Below, one piece after another: positions 54,485 through 62,906 of a DNA stretch of 64,000 bases. The DNA is from Jiulongibacter sp966250325 (GTDB taxonomy: Bacteria; Bacteroidota; Bacteroidia; Cytophagales; Spirosomataceae). The translations under genes and the position numbers were made by a program. Location: the NCBI GenBank assembly GCA_966250325.1, contig CBINGY010000019.1, positions 9,904 through 73,903 of the forward strand, written 5' to 3'. Under the pieces are notes generated by a model. It made no database searches and was not told the DNA's origin. It worked only from the letters and a program-made list of their open reading frames with translations. Within the stretch, counting starts at the first letter, position 1. The number at the start of each line of letters is the position of its first letter.

Positions 54485-55054
54485 ATGAAGCTGATGAGGG
54501 TGTTCTATGTTGGTTCTGTCGTTTTCCTGGGTTTGATATTTTTAACCTCGGGAATGGGAAAGCTGTTTGCCGGGCATAAGTTTCCCGGAATTATTGGCCC
54601 TGTTTGGTTGGAAGAGCGATTACGTGAGCATGGATTGGGACTTTTTGGAAAGTTAATCGGGTATACACAATGGATTATCGGCTTCATGTTGCTTACCTGG
54701 AGGTATCGCAGGCTAGCTTTGATAATGCTGGTGCCTATGCTTGTAGGTATTTTAGGTGTGACCGTCTCACTGGAGTGGCGGGGTACTCCTTATGTAGTTT
54801 TGTTCCTGCTTGCATTAAATGCGGGCTTAGTGGTAATTGACCGGCATCAATATATCCATCTCATTACGGGGAAATCGAAGGGTTTGGCTCCCGATACTTC
54901 GCTATCCTGTAAAGCCTGCACCGGGATTTGGATGGGAAGCCTGATTTTGAATTTCATATCCATTCAGGCTTCCTACTATTCACATCTTCTGGGGTGGGTA
55001 CTTGTGGCACTTGCCGTTTTCACGGGCGTACTCAGCAGCCGTTTTATGCGATAG
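54485..55054 (+). CDS. DoxX-like integral membrane protein
   Basis: 189 aa from ATG 54485 (MKLMRVFYVGSVVFLGLIF); the frame opens at 54398 but the added 29 residues look non-coding. Five or so hydrophobic segments. SVVFLGLIFLTSGMGKLFAG resembles the first helix of DoxX/MauE-like proteins. The sequence KACTG near 170 has a Cys. Function not known; the family includes quinone- or thiol-linked membrane proteins. Its 3' end overlaps the convergent isomerase gene by 11 bases. Confidence 0.7.
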   Translation: MKLMRVFYVGSVVFLGLIFLTSGMGKLFAGHKFPGIIGPVWLEERLREHGLGLFGKLIGYTQWIIGFMLLTWRYRRLALIMLVPMLVGILGVTVSLEWRGTPYVVLFLLALNAGLVVIDRHQYIHLITGKSKGLAPDTSLSCKACTGIWMGSLILNFISIQASYYSHLLGWVLVALAVFTGVLSSRFMR

Positions 55055-55979
55055 CGGCCGCCACCACATCTTTCATTTTTTTGAGACCCAATGCACAGGC
55101 TTCTGTAGCATCCATTTTCCAGACATCTTCATTGAAAATCTCCAGTGAAAGAGAAATGGGAACTCCTTTGCGGTTTAAAATACCGAGAATCTCTTTAAAA
55201 GGAGCCACACCGTCACCCGGCATTACCCGCATGCCATCGGTAAGTTTAGATTTCTCTATATCACCGGGATAATCGTTCATATGGAACATTTGAATTTTGG
55301 AGCCATTGATCATTTCCAAAGCTTCAAACGGCGAGCCACCCCTTCTCAGGTGGTACACATCGGGCAGAATAACAGCATCGGGGTGACCACTTTCTGCTGC
55401 CACAAACAGCGTTTCGCCAAACAGGTGCAGGTTATGCGAAAAACCCCAGAGTTCCAACTGAGGAAGTACACCCATTTCTTTGCCCAGTTCGCACACCTTG
55501 CCAAAACGCTCAGCTGCTTTTCTGAGGTCAATATCGGGAGCATTGGTGGCACCAAAGGGTGGTGCAGCTATCCGCTTGCAGCCTACCTGGGCCAGCATAT
55601 CCATTTCACGTTTGATCTGATCCATGGCTTTATTTCGCTGGGTTTCGTCGTCTACGATCCAGCCAGCAAAGCCAATAGAATCTTCAATAATGATTCCCAG
55701 ATCCTGGGTTTTCTTTTTCACATCTGCGAGTTTTCCACCGTCTTTGACATACTGTTCCAGGGTTCTCATCCAGATTTCAATCCCGTCAAACCCTACCTTG
55801 GCTGCGGTTTCTATCTCGCCCATGAGACCCAGATTTTGCTGGCGAATAGTGCTGGTATTGAGGCAGAATGTGAAATTATGTTTCTTTTTGGGTTTGGCAG
55901 TTTCGGCCAGTACGGTAGAGCCGGTTCCTAATACGGCAGCCGTGGCCAGACCTGATTTCAAAAGGTTTCTTCTGTTCAT
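55044..55979 (-). CDS. Tat-exported sugar phosphate isomerase/epimerase
   Basis: 311 aa. Leader NRRNLLKSGLATAAVLG is a Tat signal. The TIM barrel has FCLNTSTIRQQNLG, VGFDGIEIWMRTLEQY, LGIIIEDSIGF, VLPQLELWGFSHNLHLFG, AVILPDVYHLRRGGSPF and IQMFHMNDYPGD with the metal-ligand Glu, Asp and His residues. It is last of a four-gene operon (unknown/SMP-30/DUF1080/isomerase) and would act in the periplasm on keto-sugars. Enzymes of this fold are lyases/hydratases in some 3-keto-glycoside pathways. Confidence 0.88.
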   Translation of the reverse strand: MNRRNLLKSGLATAAVLGTGSTVLAETAKPKKKHNFTFCLNTSTIRQQNLGLMGEIETAAKVGFDGIEIWMRTLEQYVKDGGKLADVKKKTQDLGIIIEDSIGFAGWIVDDETQRNKAMDQIKREMDMLAQVGCKRIAAPPFGATNAPDIDLRKAAERFGKVCELGKEMGVLPQLELWGFSHNLHLFGETLFVAAESGHPDAVILPDVYHLRRGGSPFEALEMINGSKIQMFHMNDYPGDIEKSKLTDGMRVMPGDGVAPFKEILGILNRKGVPISLSLEIFNEDVWKMDATEACALGLKKMKDVVAAAIA

Positions 55980-56052
55980 CTATGATTACTACTTAGGGAT
56001 AATTTGAGTATACTTTTTTTCTGATTGCCTGAGTACGTTTCTAAAACCAGCC

Positions 56053-56871
56053 TCAAAAGTCGGTATCAGGAGTTTCAAAGTCCATTTCTTTGATCCAGAT
56101 ATTACGGTAGAGTACATCATGACCTTCGGCCTGCAGTTTGAGGCCGCCCGGGGTATCAGTAATACCTTTTCCACCGTCATTTCCGCCATCGAGTCCGGAG
56201 TTTTCACCACCCCAAACCTGGCTTATAGGCACATTCGTATGAGCCTTGGTTCCATTGAAATAGACGGTCACTACGGGCTTTTCCGTGAGCTTACCGTTTT
56301 CATCAAACCGTGCTGCTCTGAACTGAATGTCGTAGGCATTCCATTTGCCGATGCCGTTGTACAGATGGTAGGGCGAAGGAGTTTCATTAATTACAGCTCC
56401 CATCCCATGAGAGGTGGTATCGCCATCCAGCACCTGAATTTCGTAACGGTTTTGCAGATAAACACCGCTGTTTCCACCCTCCGCAGCGATGAGAAACTCC
56501 ACATGAGCCCTGAAATCTTTGAATTTCTTTTTGGTGACAATATCTGCCGAGCCATATTTGCCTCCTTTGGCAGCGGGGTCATTGGAATTTAGTACCGAGT
56601 CACCCGTTTCCTGATCTTCCACCAGCATCCATTTGATCGGATATTCCGAAGAAAAACGTGGGCCTTCCCAGTATTCCCATTTTTCATCCAGCATGGCACG
56701 GGTGCCGTCGAGGAATAGTTCGGCACCTTCAATAGGAGCAAGTCCTACACCCAATGCAGTACTGTCTGAAGTTACTGCAGCAGATTCCTGCTCAGAATCA
56801 CCGGTGGAGGAGTTGCATTGAACAAGTAAGCCTGCCAGTGGTAAAGCGATAAAAGCATAAAATGATTTCAT
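56053..56871 (-). CDS. DUF1080 (3-keto-disaccharide hydrolase family) lipoprotein
   Basis: 272 aa. Lipobox LVQC (Cys19), then a Ser/Glu-rich linker. The core shows AELFLDGTRAMLDEKWEYW, DFRAHVEFLIAAEGGNSGVYLQ, YEIQVLD, WNAYDIQFRAARFD and GLKLQAEGHDVLYRNIWI. It is 73 bases upstream of the Tat isomerase gene and 21 bases downstream of the SMP-30 gene. Second DUF1080 of the window; likely cleaves or binds oxidised glycosides at the periplasmic face. Confidence 0.9.
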   Translation of the reverse strand: MKSFYAFIALPLAGLLVQCNSSTGDSEQESAAVTSDSTALGVGLAPIEGAELFLDGTRAMLDEKWEYWEGPRFSSEYPIKWMLVEDQETGDSVLNSNDPAAKGGKYGSADIVTKKKFKDFRAHVEFLIAAEGGNSGVYLQNRYEIQVLDGDTTSHGMGAVINETPSPYHLYNGIGKWNAYDIQFRAARFDENGKLTEKPVVTVYFNGTKAHTNVPISQVWGGENSGLDGGNDGGKGITDTPGGLKLQAEGHDVLYRNIWIKEMDFETPDTDF

Positions 56872-56892
56872 AGGTTACAGATTATAAGGGTT

Positions 56893-57819
56893 TTATTGAA
56901 CGCCGCGTACATTCATTTGTAGCGTAAATACAGATTTTGATGCAGTGATAAACAGGGTCTTACGATCTTTTCCTCCGAAAGTCACATTGGCGGTCCAGCC
57001 TTCGGGTACAGGTATTTTTTCAATGACCTCTCCCTGTGGATTGTAAATGGTGACGCCCCTTCCCACAAGATACACATTTCCTTTTTCGTCGAGTGTCATA
57101 CCGTCTGAACCCATCTCACAAAAGAGCGTTTTACTGGTGAGCTTCCCGTCGGGTTCTACGTTGAATTTATAGGTTTTTCTACCGCGAATATCAGTTACGT
57201 ACAGGGTATTTCCCTGACCCACAAGTCCGTTTGGCTGGGCAAATCCATCAGCAGCAATACTCACCTTGCCATCGGGGGCACGATAATACAGCCGCTGCTC
57301 TTCCTGCTCAGACGCTTTATGATTCCAGTAATCTCTGGCATAGAAGGGGTCGGTGAAATAAATTCCTCCGCTGCTGTGAACCCAGACGTCGTTCGGTCCG
57401 TTCAGACGTTTCCCGTCCCAGTTTTTGGCGATTACCGTTACTTTTTTCTTTTTTGAAATTTTCCAGAGTTCATTATCGCCGTCGGCACAGGCAATCAGTT
57501 TTCCTTTGGCATCAAAGAACAGTCCGTTTGCTCTTCCGCTGGGTTCCATCCAGATACTGAGTTTGCCCTCTGTATCGTATTTCCAGATGCGGTTATTCGG
57601 CTGGTCGGTAAAGAAAATGTTTCCTTTTTTATCTACGGCGGGGCCTTCTGTAAAGGAAAATTCGTTAGAGATAAGTTTGAGTTCTGCACCCTCTGCAATT
57701 AGTCCTGAGTTTTGTGCCCGGGCTGTTACTGATAGAAAAAAGGTGAATAGGAAAATCTGAACGGAGATAGGCTTCAGGTTTAAAAAGGCCATTTTGGCAG
57801 CAAAGAGTGAAAGGTTCAT
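56893..57819 (-). CDS. Secreted SMP-30/gluconolactonase-family protein
   Basis: 308 aa with a signal peptide (ending SVTARAQ). If translation begins at the internal ATG 57792 the leader is more typical; both are possible. Propeller motifs: FTEGPAVDKKGNIFFTDQPNNRIW, GKRLNGPNDVWV, GGIYFTDPFYA, QPNGLVGQG, GSDGMTLDEKGNVYLV. Calcium-binding Glu and Asn of the gluconolactonase site are in EGPAVD and GPNDVW. It opens sugar lactones, the usual product of sugar dehydrogenases. Lies in the unknown/SMP-30/DUF1080/isomerase operon. Confidence 0.9.
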   Translation of the reverse strand: MNLSLFAAKMAFLNLKPISVQIFLFTFFLSVTARAQNSGLIAEGAELKLISNEFSFTEGPAVDKKGNIFFTDQPNNRIWKYDTEGKLSIWMEPSGRANGLFFDAKGKLIACADGDNELWKISKKKKVTVIAKNWDGKRLNGPNDVWVHSSGGIYFTDPFYARDYWNHKASEQEEQRLYYRAPDGKVSIAADGFAQPNGLVGQGNTLYVTDIRGRKTYKFNVEPDGKLTSKTLFCEMGSDGMTLDEKGNVYLVGRGVTIYNPQGEVIEKIPVPEGWTANVTFGGKDRKTLFITASKSVFTLQMNVRGVQ

Positions 57820-57848
57820 TGTATTTGAAATGATGAATCAGTATAAGT

Positions 57849-58397
57849 TTACTTTGGCGGGGTGATCATAATATGAGCTCTGTACGTTCCCGGGAACATG
57901 ATCCAGGGACCACCTGCTACCAAAGGTCTTTCGGGAAGGCCGGTAGATTCTGAAGTAGCCCAGGGGATATAAACTACCCACCTTAAATTCGCCTCTTCTT
58001 TGGTATTCCCACTCATTACATAAAGGGTTGAGGCTTCTTTGGGAAGTTTGAGTTTACCGGCTTTTGCTTCTTCTTCGCGTATCCGGTTCATTTCCTCAGC
58101 ACTTTTCCCCAGTTCTCTAAGTTCACGTCCGCGAGCCATCATAGGCTCCAGATCTTCATGGTAGCAGGCCACATTGAAGCCTGATTTTGTGGGGTCATCA
58201 CTCAGGCAAATGAGTTTATTGGTTCCTGCTCTGAGTTTAAAAATATTGGCTTCGGCATCGTATCCAAGCACGGTAGCACCCGCCCGGTCAGCCTCATCGA
58301 GTGGCAGGGTAGCGTCTGCAATCTGCTCGGCTGAGTTGGAAATCTGAGCGTGTACAGTAAATCCGCACAGCATCAGAAGTAAGCAAAAGTATTTCAT
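57849..58397 (-). CDS. Secreted protein of unknown function in the SMP-30/DUF1080 operon
   Basis: 182 aa, signal peptide MKYFCLLLMLCGFTVHAQ. I do not recognise a named domain. Visible: ATLPLDEADRAGATVLGYD, LICLSDDPTKSGFNVACYHEDLEPMMARGRELRELGKS, an acidic helical stretch rich in Glu/Lys, YVMSGNTKEEANLRWVVYIPWATSE and PWIMFPGTYRAHIM. Two cysteines flank a SGFNVAC segment. It is first in the operon, 29 bases before the SMP-30 gene, and so is likely part of the same pathway. Similar proteins occur in other Bacteroidota and Acidobacteria as hypotheticals, as far as I can recall. Confidence 0.8.
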   Translation of the reverse strand: MKYFCLLLMLCGFTVHAQISNSAEQIADATLPLDEADRAGATVLGYDAEANIFKLRAGTNKLICLSDDPTKSGFNVACYHEDLEPMMARGRELRELGKSAEEMNRIREEEAKAGKLKLPKEASTLYVMSGNTKEEANLRWVVYIPWATSESTGLPERPLVAGGPWIMFPGTYRAHIMITPPK

Positions 58398-58663
58398 AGG
58401 GTATAGGTTAACACTGTGAATTTAATCTGAATAATTTCAATGCACAAAGCCGTAGGACAAGAACCGCCATTTTGGTGATGAGAATCAGTAAAGTGATAAA
58501 CGGCTCAAAGGGGAAAGAAGAGTATTCGGGGGAGTTTTTCTTCCGGTCAAAATAGGTCAACGGAAGGTCTTAAGGCCTGTTTTATGTCAAAGAGTAACTC
58601 AAAGAAAGTCGATGTTGAGCAATCTGGTCTGGCCAAAAAAGGAAATCTTTCGGGAAGGAAAAA

Positions 58664-58972
58664 TTACCATCGCTCCCAGGGGTACCGCTTTCTGGCTTTC
58701 TTTTTGCCTCCATTGCTGGCACCAGGTACAAAATCGGTGTTTGGATTCGCCTCGCCGCGATCTTTGTCCCATAAAAAGTGCATTTTGTATGGGACACCAA
58801 ATCTGGGTGAGAAAATTCCGCTAACCAGATCATCGTGTTTATGCTCGTACTTTGATCGACAGGTTTCCATGGGGCATCTCGGAGCCCAGCAGGAGCTCAC
58901 CAAAAAAAGCAACGGACCCATGATGAGTACGGGCCATTTTCTGAAAATGAGGTGAAGAATTTCTTTTTTCAT
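58664..58972 (-). CDS. Small cysteine/histidine-rich lipoprotein
   Basis: 102 aa. Lipoprotein signal with lipobox VSSC (Cys28). The mature start is CWAPRCPMETCRSKYEHKHDD: three Cys at 5-residue spacing followed by HxH, suggesting metal binding. The C-terminus is basic (GGKKKARKRYPWERW). Its ATG overlaps the stop of the upstream barrel gene (ATGA), so it is translationally coupled. I know similar short CxPRCP...C lipoproteins as unnamed Bacteroidota hypotheticals; function unknown. Confidence 0.7.
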   Translation of the reverse strand: MKKEILHLIFRKWPVLIMGPLLFLVSSCWAPRCPMETCRSKYEHKHDDLVSGIFSPRFGVPYKMHFLWDKDRGEANPNTDFVPGASNGGKKKARKRYPWERW

Positions 58973-59709
58973 AGAGGTAAACAGAGCCGTACTCCGGCCG
59001 TTTTACTTAGAAAATATCCTTTGGTATCGCCATTTCTTACCGGTTTGGAAAAGGAAAAAGCTACGGGCTCAGATTCCCCCAGCAGGTTTTCCGCGGCGTA
59101 ATCGAATCTTCCTACGCCTATTCCGGCAAAACCATCGATGAAAAACCAGCGGGAAATGAGGAAATGTTTTCCAAATTTTACGTGTAATGCCTGTTCATGA
59201 CCTGTCACAGGAGTAAAGGTCAATGAAGGTATTGAACCGCCTCCATACAAGCGAATGGACGGGTTGTAATCGTACGAAAGTTTCCGATCTACGTACTCGA
59301 TGGCGTAATAACGGCCGAATGGTTTTTTGTCCAGTGCATAGAAGGGATACCAATCAGAAAAATAGGTCCTTATTTCTCCCCGTAAAATTTGGGTGGTTTG
59401 TTCGGGATGTGCCGCTTTCTGTTCTTTGTTGAGCGACCAGTTTCCTTTTCCTTTGCCGTAGTCAAAACCAAAACTAAATTTTCCGAAGGGAGGTGCCAGT
59501 TCTGCCCCGTATTGAAAAACGTTATCTCTTCCAAGGATGGCAGTTGGAGTAATTTTTAAAAGTAGAAAGGGCTGGTGGGTGAATGACAATGGCTTTTTTC
59601 TTACGGCAGATTCCTCCGTTGTGAAATTGGTATGAGAAGAAAACTGACCGTAAGCCGTCTGGAAGAGGAAGAATAACCATAGCACCGTAATGCTGTTTTT
59701 GAATGTCAT
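58969..59709 (-). CDS. Secreted beta-barrel-like protein, unknown function
   Basis: 246 aa from ATG 59709 (signal peptide MTFKNSITVLWLFFLFQTAYG); the frame opens 7 codons earlier at 59730. The mature protein alternates polar and aromatic residues in beta-strand pattern (GAELAPPFGKFSFGFDYGKG, FFIDGFAGIGVGRFDY) and ends in a short hydrophobic strand (GVRLCLPL), like a small outer-membrane barrel. Coupled by ATGA overlap to the lipoprotein gene. Divergent from the HYC_CC_PP gene. Confidence 0.72.
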   Translation of the reverse strand: MTFKNSITVLWLFFLFQTAYGQFSSHTNFTTEESAVRKKPLSFTHQPFLLLKITPTAILGRDNVFQYGAELAPPFGKFSFGFDYGKGKGNWSLNKEQKAAHPEQTTQILRGEIRTYFSDWYPFYALDKKPFGRYYAIEYVDRKLSYDYNPSIRLYGGGSIPSLTFTPVTGHEQALHVKFGKHFLISRWFFIDGFAGIGVGRFDYAAENLLGESEPVAFSFSKPVRNGDTKGYFLSKTAGVRLCLPL

Positions 59710-59837
59710 GAAAGCCTTCGGAAAGTTCACTAATGCAACGTTGATTGGCCCAAATTTATTTCCAAAGAAAGTGCCAAAGCCGGTAATTTTGTAAATACAG
59801 CAGGGTTAAATGTAAGAAGGCTGTCAATTATTCGGAC

Positions 59838-59845
59838 TATATTTG
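59838..59845 (+). promoter_or_regulatory. Candidate -7 box of the HYC_CC_PP/TonB-receptor operon
   Basis: TATATTTG matches TAnnTTTG, 16 bases upstream of ATG 59862. A second match, TAATTTTG, lies at 59784-59791. Neither has a perfect -33 box. Confidence 0.35.
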
Positions 59846-59861
59846 TAGAGTGAAAGAGAAA

Positions 59862-60281
59862 ATGCGACATACACTCGCCTTCTTGATGGCTTTTCAGGTG
59901 TTATTCAGCAGCACCGGGCTGGCTTTTTATGAGCATTCCTGCCTCATGACGGAGCGAACGCACCTGAGTTATGAGCAAGAGGAGGGCTGTTGCGATCACG
60001 GCGAGGTAGTTACACACGAAAACCTGGAAGTTCCTCAATTAAAGCAGGGTCTCTGTTGTGAAACTGATTTGGCATTTGAGTATCTGGAAACCAACTCTTC
60101 CTCTGTTTTTGGACCAGATTTTTCTCTTTTCATGGCCATTTTTGTATTGGAACCTCGGCCGTCTGTTTTTGACAACCCTCATTCACTTACCGTAGAAAAA
60201 CACTTGCTTTTTCCCCGGATGAATGCTCCGCCACGAAGCGGAAGGGATATACTAAATTTGACCTGCCTTTTGAGGATATAG
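59862..60281 (+). CDS. HYC_CC_PP family protein
   Basis: 139 aa from ATG 59862 (an in-frame GTG at 59850 lies too close to the -7 box). Secreted: signal-like LAFLMAFQVLFSSTGLAF, then EHSC, GCCDHG, LCCETD and a C-terminal APPRSGRDI, the H-C/CC/PP pattern that defines the family. The paired cysteines and histidines suggest metal (copper?) binding or a redox role. It precedes a TonB-dependent receptor by 47 bases, the usual arrangement, so it probably assists transport of a metal or metal complex. Confidence 0.8.
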   Translation: MRHTLAFLMAFQVLFSSTGLAFYEHSCLMTERTHLSYEQEEGCCDHGEVVTHENLEVPQLKQGLCCETDLAFEYLETNSSSVFGPDFSLFMAIFVLEPRPSVFDNPHSLTVEKHLLFPRMNAPPRSGRDILNLTCLLRI

Positions 60282-60328
60282 TAATAAGCTTTTGATAATC
60301 AAAAGTTTAACTATATATATTCTCAATA

Positions 60329-62518
60329 ATGAAAACATTCCAATTACTAGTGGGTCTGCTTATGGCGGTAAGCTCTGTGGCTCAGCAGACCATTTCAGGA
60401 AAAATTGCGGAAAAAACTTCTCAAGGTGAACTTCCTTTACCGGGAGTCATGATCAGGTGGGTCAATAATCCGCAAAACCCGGTACTTACCGATCAGAATG
60501 GCGAATTTAAGACCGTTCGGTCTGCAGGTGAGCACCAACTCATAATCAGTTCAGTAGGCTACAGAAATGATACGGTGATGGCACACGGCGAAGGGCCGTT
60601 TAGTTTTTATCTGAAGGCCGAGAACAAAGAACTGGGAGAAGTGGTGGTGAAAAGCACTTCCACGGCCATTGACCGGCTTTCGCCCCAGCAAACACAAATA
60701 ATTACGACGAAAGAACTCGAGAAAGCGGCCTGTTGTAATCTATCTGAAAGCTTTGAAACCAACGCTTCGGTCAATGTTAGTTATTCCGATGCGGTAACCG
60801 GCTCACGCCAGATTCAGATGCTGGGCCTCAGTGGAAAATACGTACAGACGAATCTGGAGAATATGCCAGGCGTTCGTGGCCTTGCGGTCCCTTTTGGACT
60901 GAATTATGTACCTGGAACCTGGGTTCAGAGCATCGATGTGGCCAAAGGAGTATCTTCGGTGATTAACGGCTATGAAAGCATGACGGGAGCCCTCAATGTG
61001 GAACTGCAGAAGCCAGATCTTGCTGAGCCGCTTTATGTAAATGCGTATGTCAACGAACTGGGCCGGGCCGAATTGAATCTGAATCTGGCTAAAAAGTTCA
61101 ATGAGAAATGGTCATCCGGGCTGCTCAGCCATGGATCGCTGCTCAAAAATTCGATCGATCGCAACGGAGATTCTTTCATGGATTTGCCTGAATACGATCA
61201 GATTAATCTGCTGAACCGCTGGAAATACAGCGGAGACAGACTTATGGCCCAATTTGGAGCTCAGTATACCCGGGAAAACCGGGAGGGAGGAGAAATCCAA
61301 AACCCCTTACTTTCGAGATTAACCTACCGGTTTACCAACGAATCGGAGAAGTTGACCCTATTTTCCAAAACTGCCCTTCTTTTTCCTGAAACTCCGTATA
61401 GGGGATTAGGTTTGATTCTTAATGGATCGTTTCACACCAGTGATTCAAAATTCGGGGTAAATCCTTACCTGGCGAAAGAAAACCTCTTATACGCCAACCT
61501 CATTTACCAGGATATTTTCGGAAACACCCAGCATACCTACAAAACCGGGTTGAGTTTTCTTCTTGATCAGTTTGATGAACAATTTGCGAACTTCGATAAA
61601 CCAGTGAGTCTTCAGAGAAATGAAAGGGTGCCGGGAGTATTTTTTGAATATACCTTCAATAAGCTGGATCGGAGCATTCTGGTGGCGGGTGTGCGGGCAG
61701 ATTATCACAATTTGTTCGGCTTCCAGGTAACACCCAGATTGCATTTTAAGCAGGATATAGGGTCTGGCAATACACTTCGTTTCTCTGTGGGGCGTGGTAT
61801 GAGGGTACCCAACCCATTGACCGAATTTTATGGACAGCTGGTGAGTTCAAGGACCGTGCAGTTGCTTCCCAGAAACGGAGGCGTGATTCAACCCGAAATA
61901 AGCTGGAATACCGGATTGAGTCTGACAAGTACTTTTGGGAAAAATTCGTTAATTCTGGAAGCCTACCATACCCGTTTTCAATCCCAGGTCATTATGGATA
62001 TGGAAACCCCCGGAAGTTTGCTATTTTATCATTCAAGGGAGAAATCGTATGCAAACAGTGCTCAGGCCGAATTGATTCTCGTGCCCTCAGAACGCTGGGA
62101 AATGAAACTGGCTTACCGACTGCTGGATGTGAAACAAACGATGTTTCGTGAGGGAGCTGGCTCTCAGCTGATAGAACAAGCTTTTGTTCCTAAATCCTTT
62201 GCCTTGCTCAATGCTTCCTATGCCTTGCCCTATAATAAATGGAAGGCCGACGCTACAGTTCAGTACCGGGGCAAACAACGATTACCGGGAGCTGACCCTT
62301 CTTTTGCTCCGGGCTTCTTTACGGTGAATGGCCAGATTTCGCGGGCGTTTGTAAGGTGGGAATATTATCTGGGAATAGAAAATGCCCTGAATTTCAGGCA
62401 AGCCAATCCCATTATCAATGCTCAGAATCCATTTTCCGAAAGTTTTGATGCAGGAATGGTTTGGGGCCCAGTATTGGGGCGAGTGAGTTATTTAGGGATG
62501 AGATATCGGTTAAAATAA
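60329..62518 (+). CDS. TonB-dependent outer-membrane receptor
   Basis: 729 aa. Signal peptide; a carboxypeptidase-regulatory-like domain (about 20-100, TISGKIAEKTSQGELPLPGVM); plug domain (about 110-230) with STAIDRLSPQQTQIITTKELEKAACC (cited by its end, KAACC, Cys135-136), GVSSVINGYESMTGALNVEL; and the 22-stranded barrel ending in SYLGMRYRLK. It imports a ligand with TonB-ExbBD energy. The CC pair in the plug is shared with receptors next to HYC_CC_PP proteins, so a metal or metallophore ligand is more likely than a glycan (no SusD gene adjacent). Confidence 0.9.
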   Translation: MKTFQLLVGLLMAVSSVAQQTISGKIAEKTSQGELPLPGVMIRWVNNPQNPVLTDQNGEFKTVRSAGEHQLIISSVGYRNDTVMAHGEGPFSFYLKAENKELGEVVVKSTSTAIDRLSPQQTQIITTKELEKAACCNLSESFETNASVNVSYSDAVTGSRQIQMLGLSGKYVQTNLENMPGVRGLAVPFGLNYVPGTWVQSIDVAKGVSSVINGYESMTGALNVELQKPDLAEPLYVNAYVNELGRAELNLNLAKKFNEKWSSGLLSHGSLLKNSIDRNGDSFMDLPEYDQINLLNRWKYSGDRLMAQFGAQYTRENREGGEIQNPLLSRLTYRFTNESEKLTLFSKTALLFPETPYRGLGLILNGSFHTSDSKFGVNPYLAKENLLYANLIYQDIFGNTQHTYKTGLSFLLDQFDEQFANFDKPVSLQRNERVPGVFFEYTFNKLDRSILVAGVRADYHNLFGFQVTPRLHFKQDIGSGNTLRFSVGRGMRVPNPLTEFYGQLVSSRTVQLLPRNGGVIQPEISWNTGLSLTSTFGKNSLILEAYHTRFQSQVIMDMETPGSLLFYHSREKSYANSAQAELILVPSERWEMKLAYRLLDVKQTMFREGAGSQLIEQAFVPKSFALLNASYALPYNKWKADATVQYRGKQRLPGADPSFAPGFFTVNGQISRAFVRWEYYLGIENALNFRQANPIINAQNPFSESFDAGMVWGPVLGRVSYLGMRYRLK

Positions 62519-62530
62519 CAGAAAGGAGTA

Positions 62531-62860
62531 TCAGAATCCCAGCCGACGACAGTGACAGAGCACCTCTTCGGTTCTCCGTCTGGAGCTTTTGAGTTGACAG
62601 CCATTTTTGAGGGTGATCAGAAGGTAAGGTTCCTGATGCTCAATGGTTTTAATGAAAGTTGTATTAATCACCGTACTTCGGTTAATACGCACAAACTGGT
62701 TTTGATCCAGTCTTTTGGTTACGTGGCAAAGACTAAGAGCTACAGTCATACTCATTTGATCTTTGACAGAAAAGACTTCGGTATAATTGCTACAGCTTTT
62801 AAAGAGGGCAATTTGTCTGCAGTCCATTTCTACTTTGCCGGGAAGTTGTATTTTTTCCAT
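62531..62860 (-). CDS. Stand-alone LytTR DNA-binding regulator
   Basis: 109 aa, almost only a LytTR domain: IALFKSCSNYTEVFS, the FVRINRSTVINTTFIKTIEH signature and LITLKNGCQLKSSRRRTEEV. No receiver or membrane part, so it is not a classical response regulator. Cys residues are frequent (5 in 109). It lies between convergent TonB-receptor and surface-protein genes and may regulate one of them. Confidence 0.9.
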   Translation of the reverse strand: MEKIQLPGKVEMDCRQIALFKSCSNYTEVFSVKDQMSMTVALSLCHVTKRLDQNQFVRINRSTVINTTFIKTIEHQEPYLLITLKNGCQLKSSRRRTEEVLCHCRRLGF

Positions 62861-62865
62861 AGTTT

Positions 62866-62898
62866 AAAAAGTTTCCCGGCAGGCATTCTGCCGGGAAA
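62866..62898 (-). terminator. Terminator after the surface-protein gene
   Basis: On the minus strand TTTCCCGGCAG (62898-62888) pairs with CTGCCGGGAAA (62882-62872), followed by CTTTTTAAA. It separates the surface-protein gene from the LytTR gene downstream. Confidence 0.7.
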
Positions 62899-62906
62899 GT
62901 ATCGGA

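Noticed and set aside
55281..55931. 216-codon plus-strand frame across the Tat isomerase gene
   Set aside because: The minus strand carries a conserved TIM-barrel protein; the plus frame is its shadow.
58584..58955. 123-codon plus-strand frame beginning MSKSNSKK
   Set aside because: It is antisense to the lipoprotein gene, which has a lipobox and ATGA coupling to its neighbour; the plus frame has neither.
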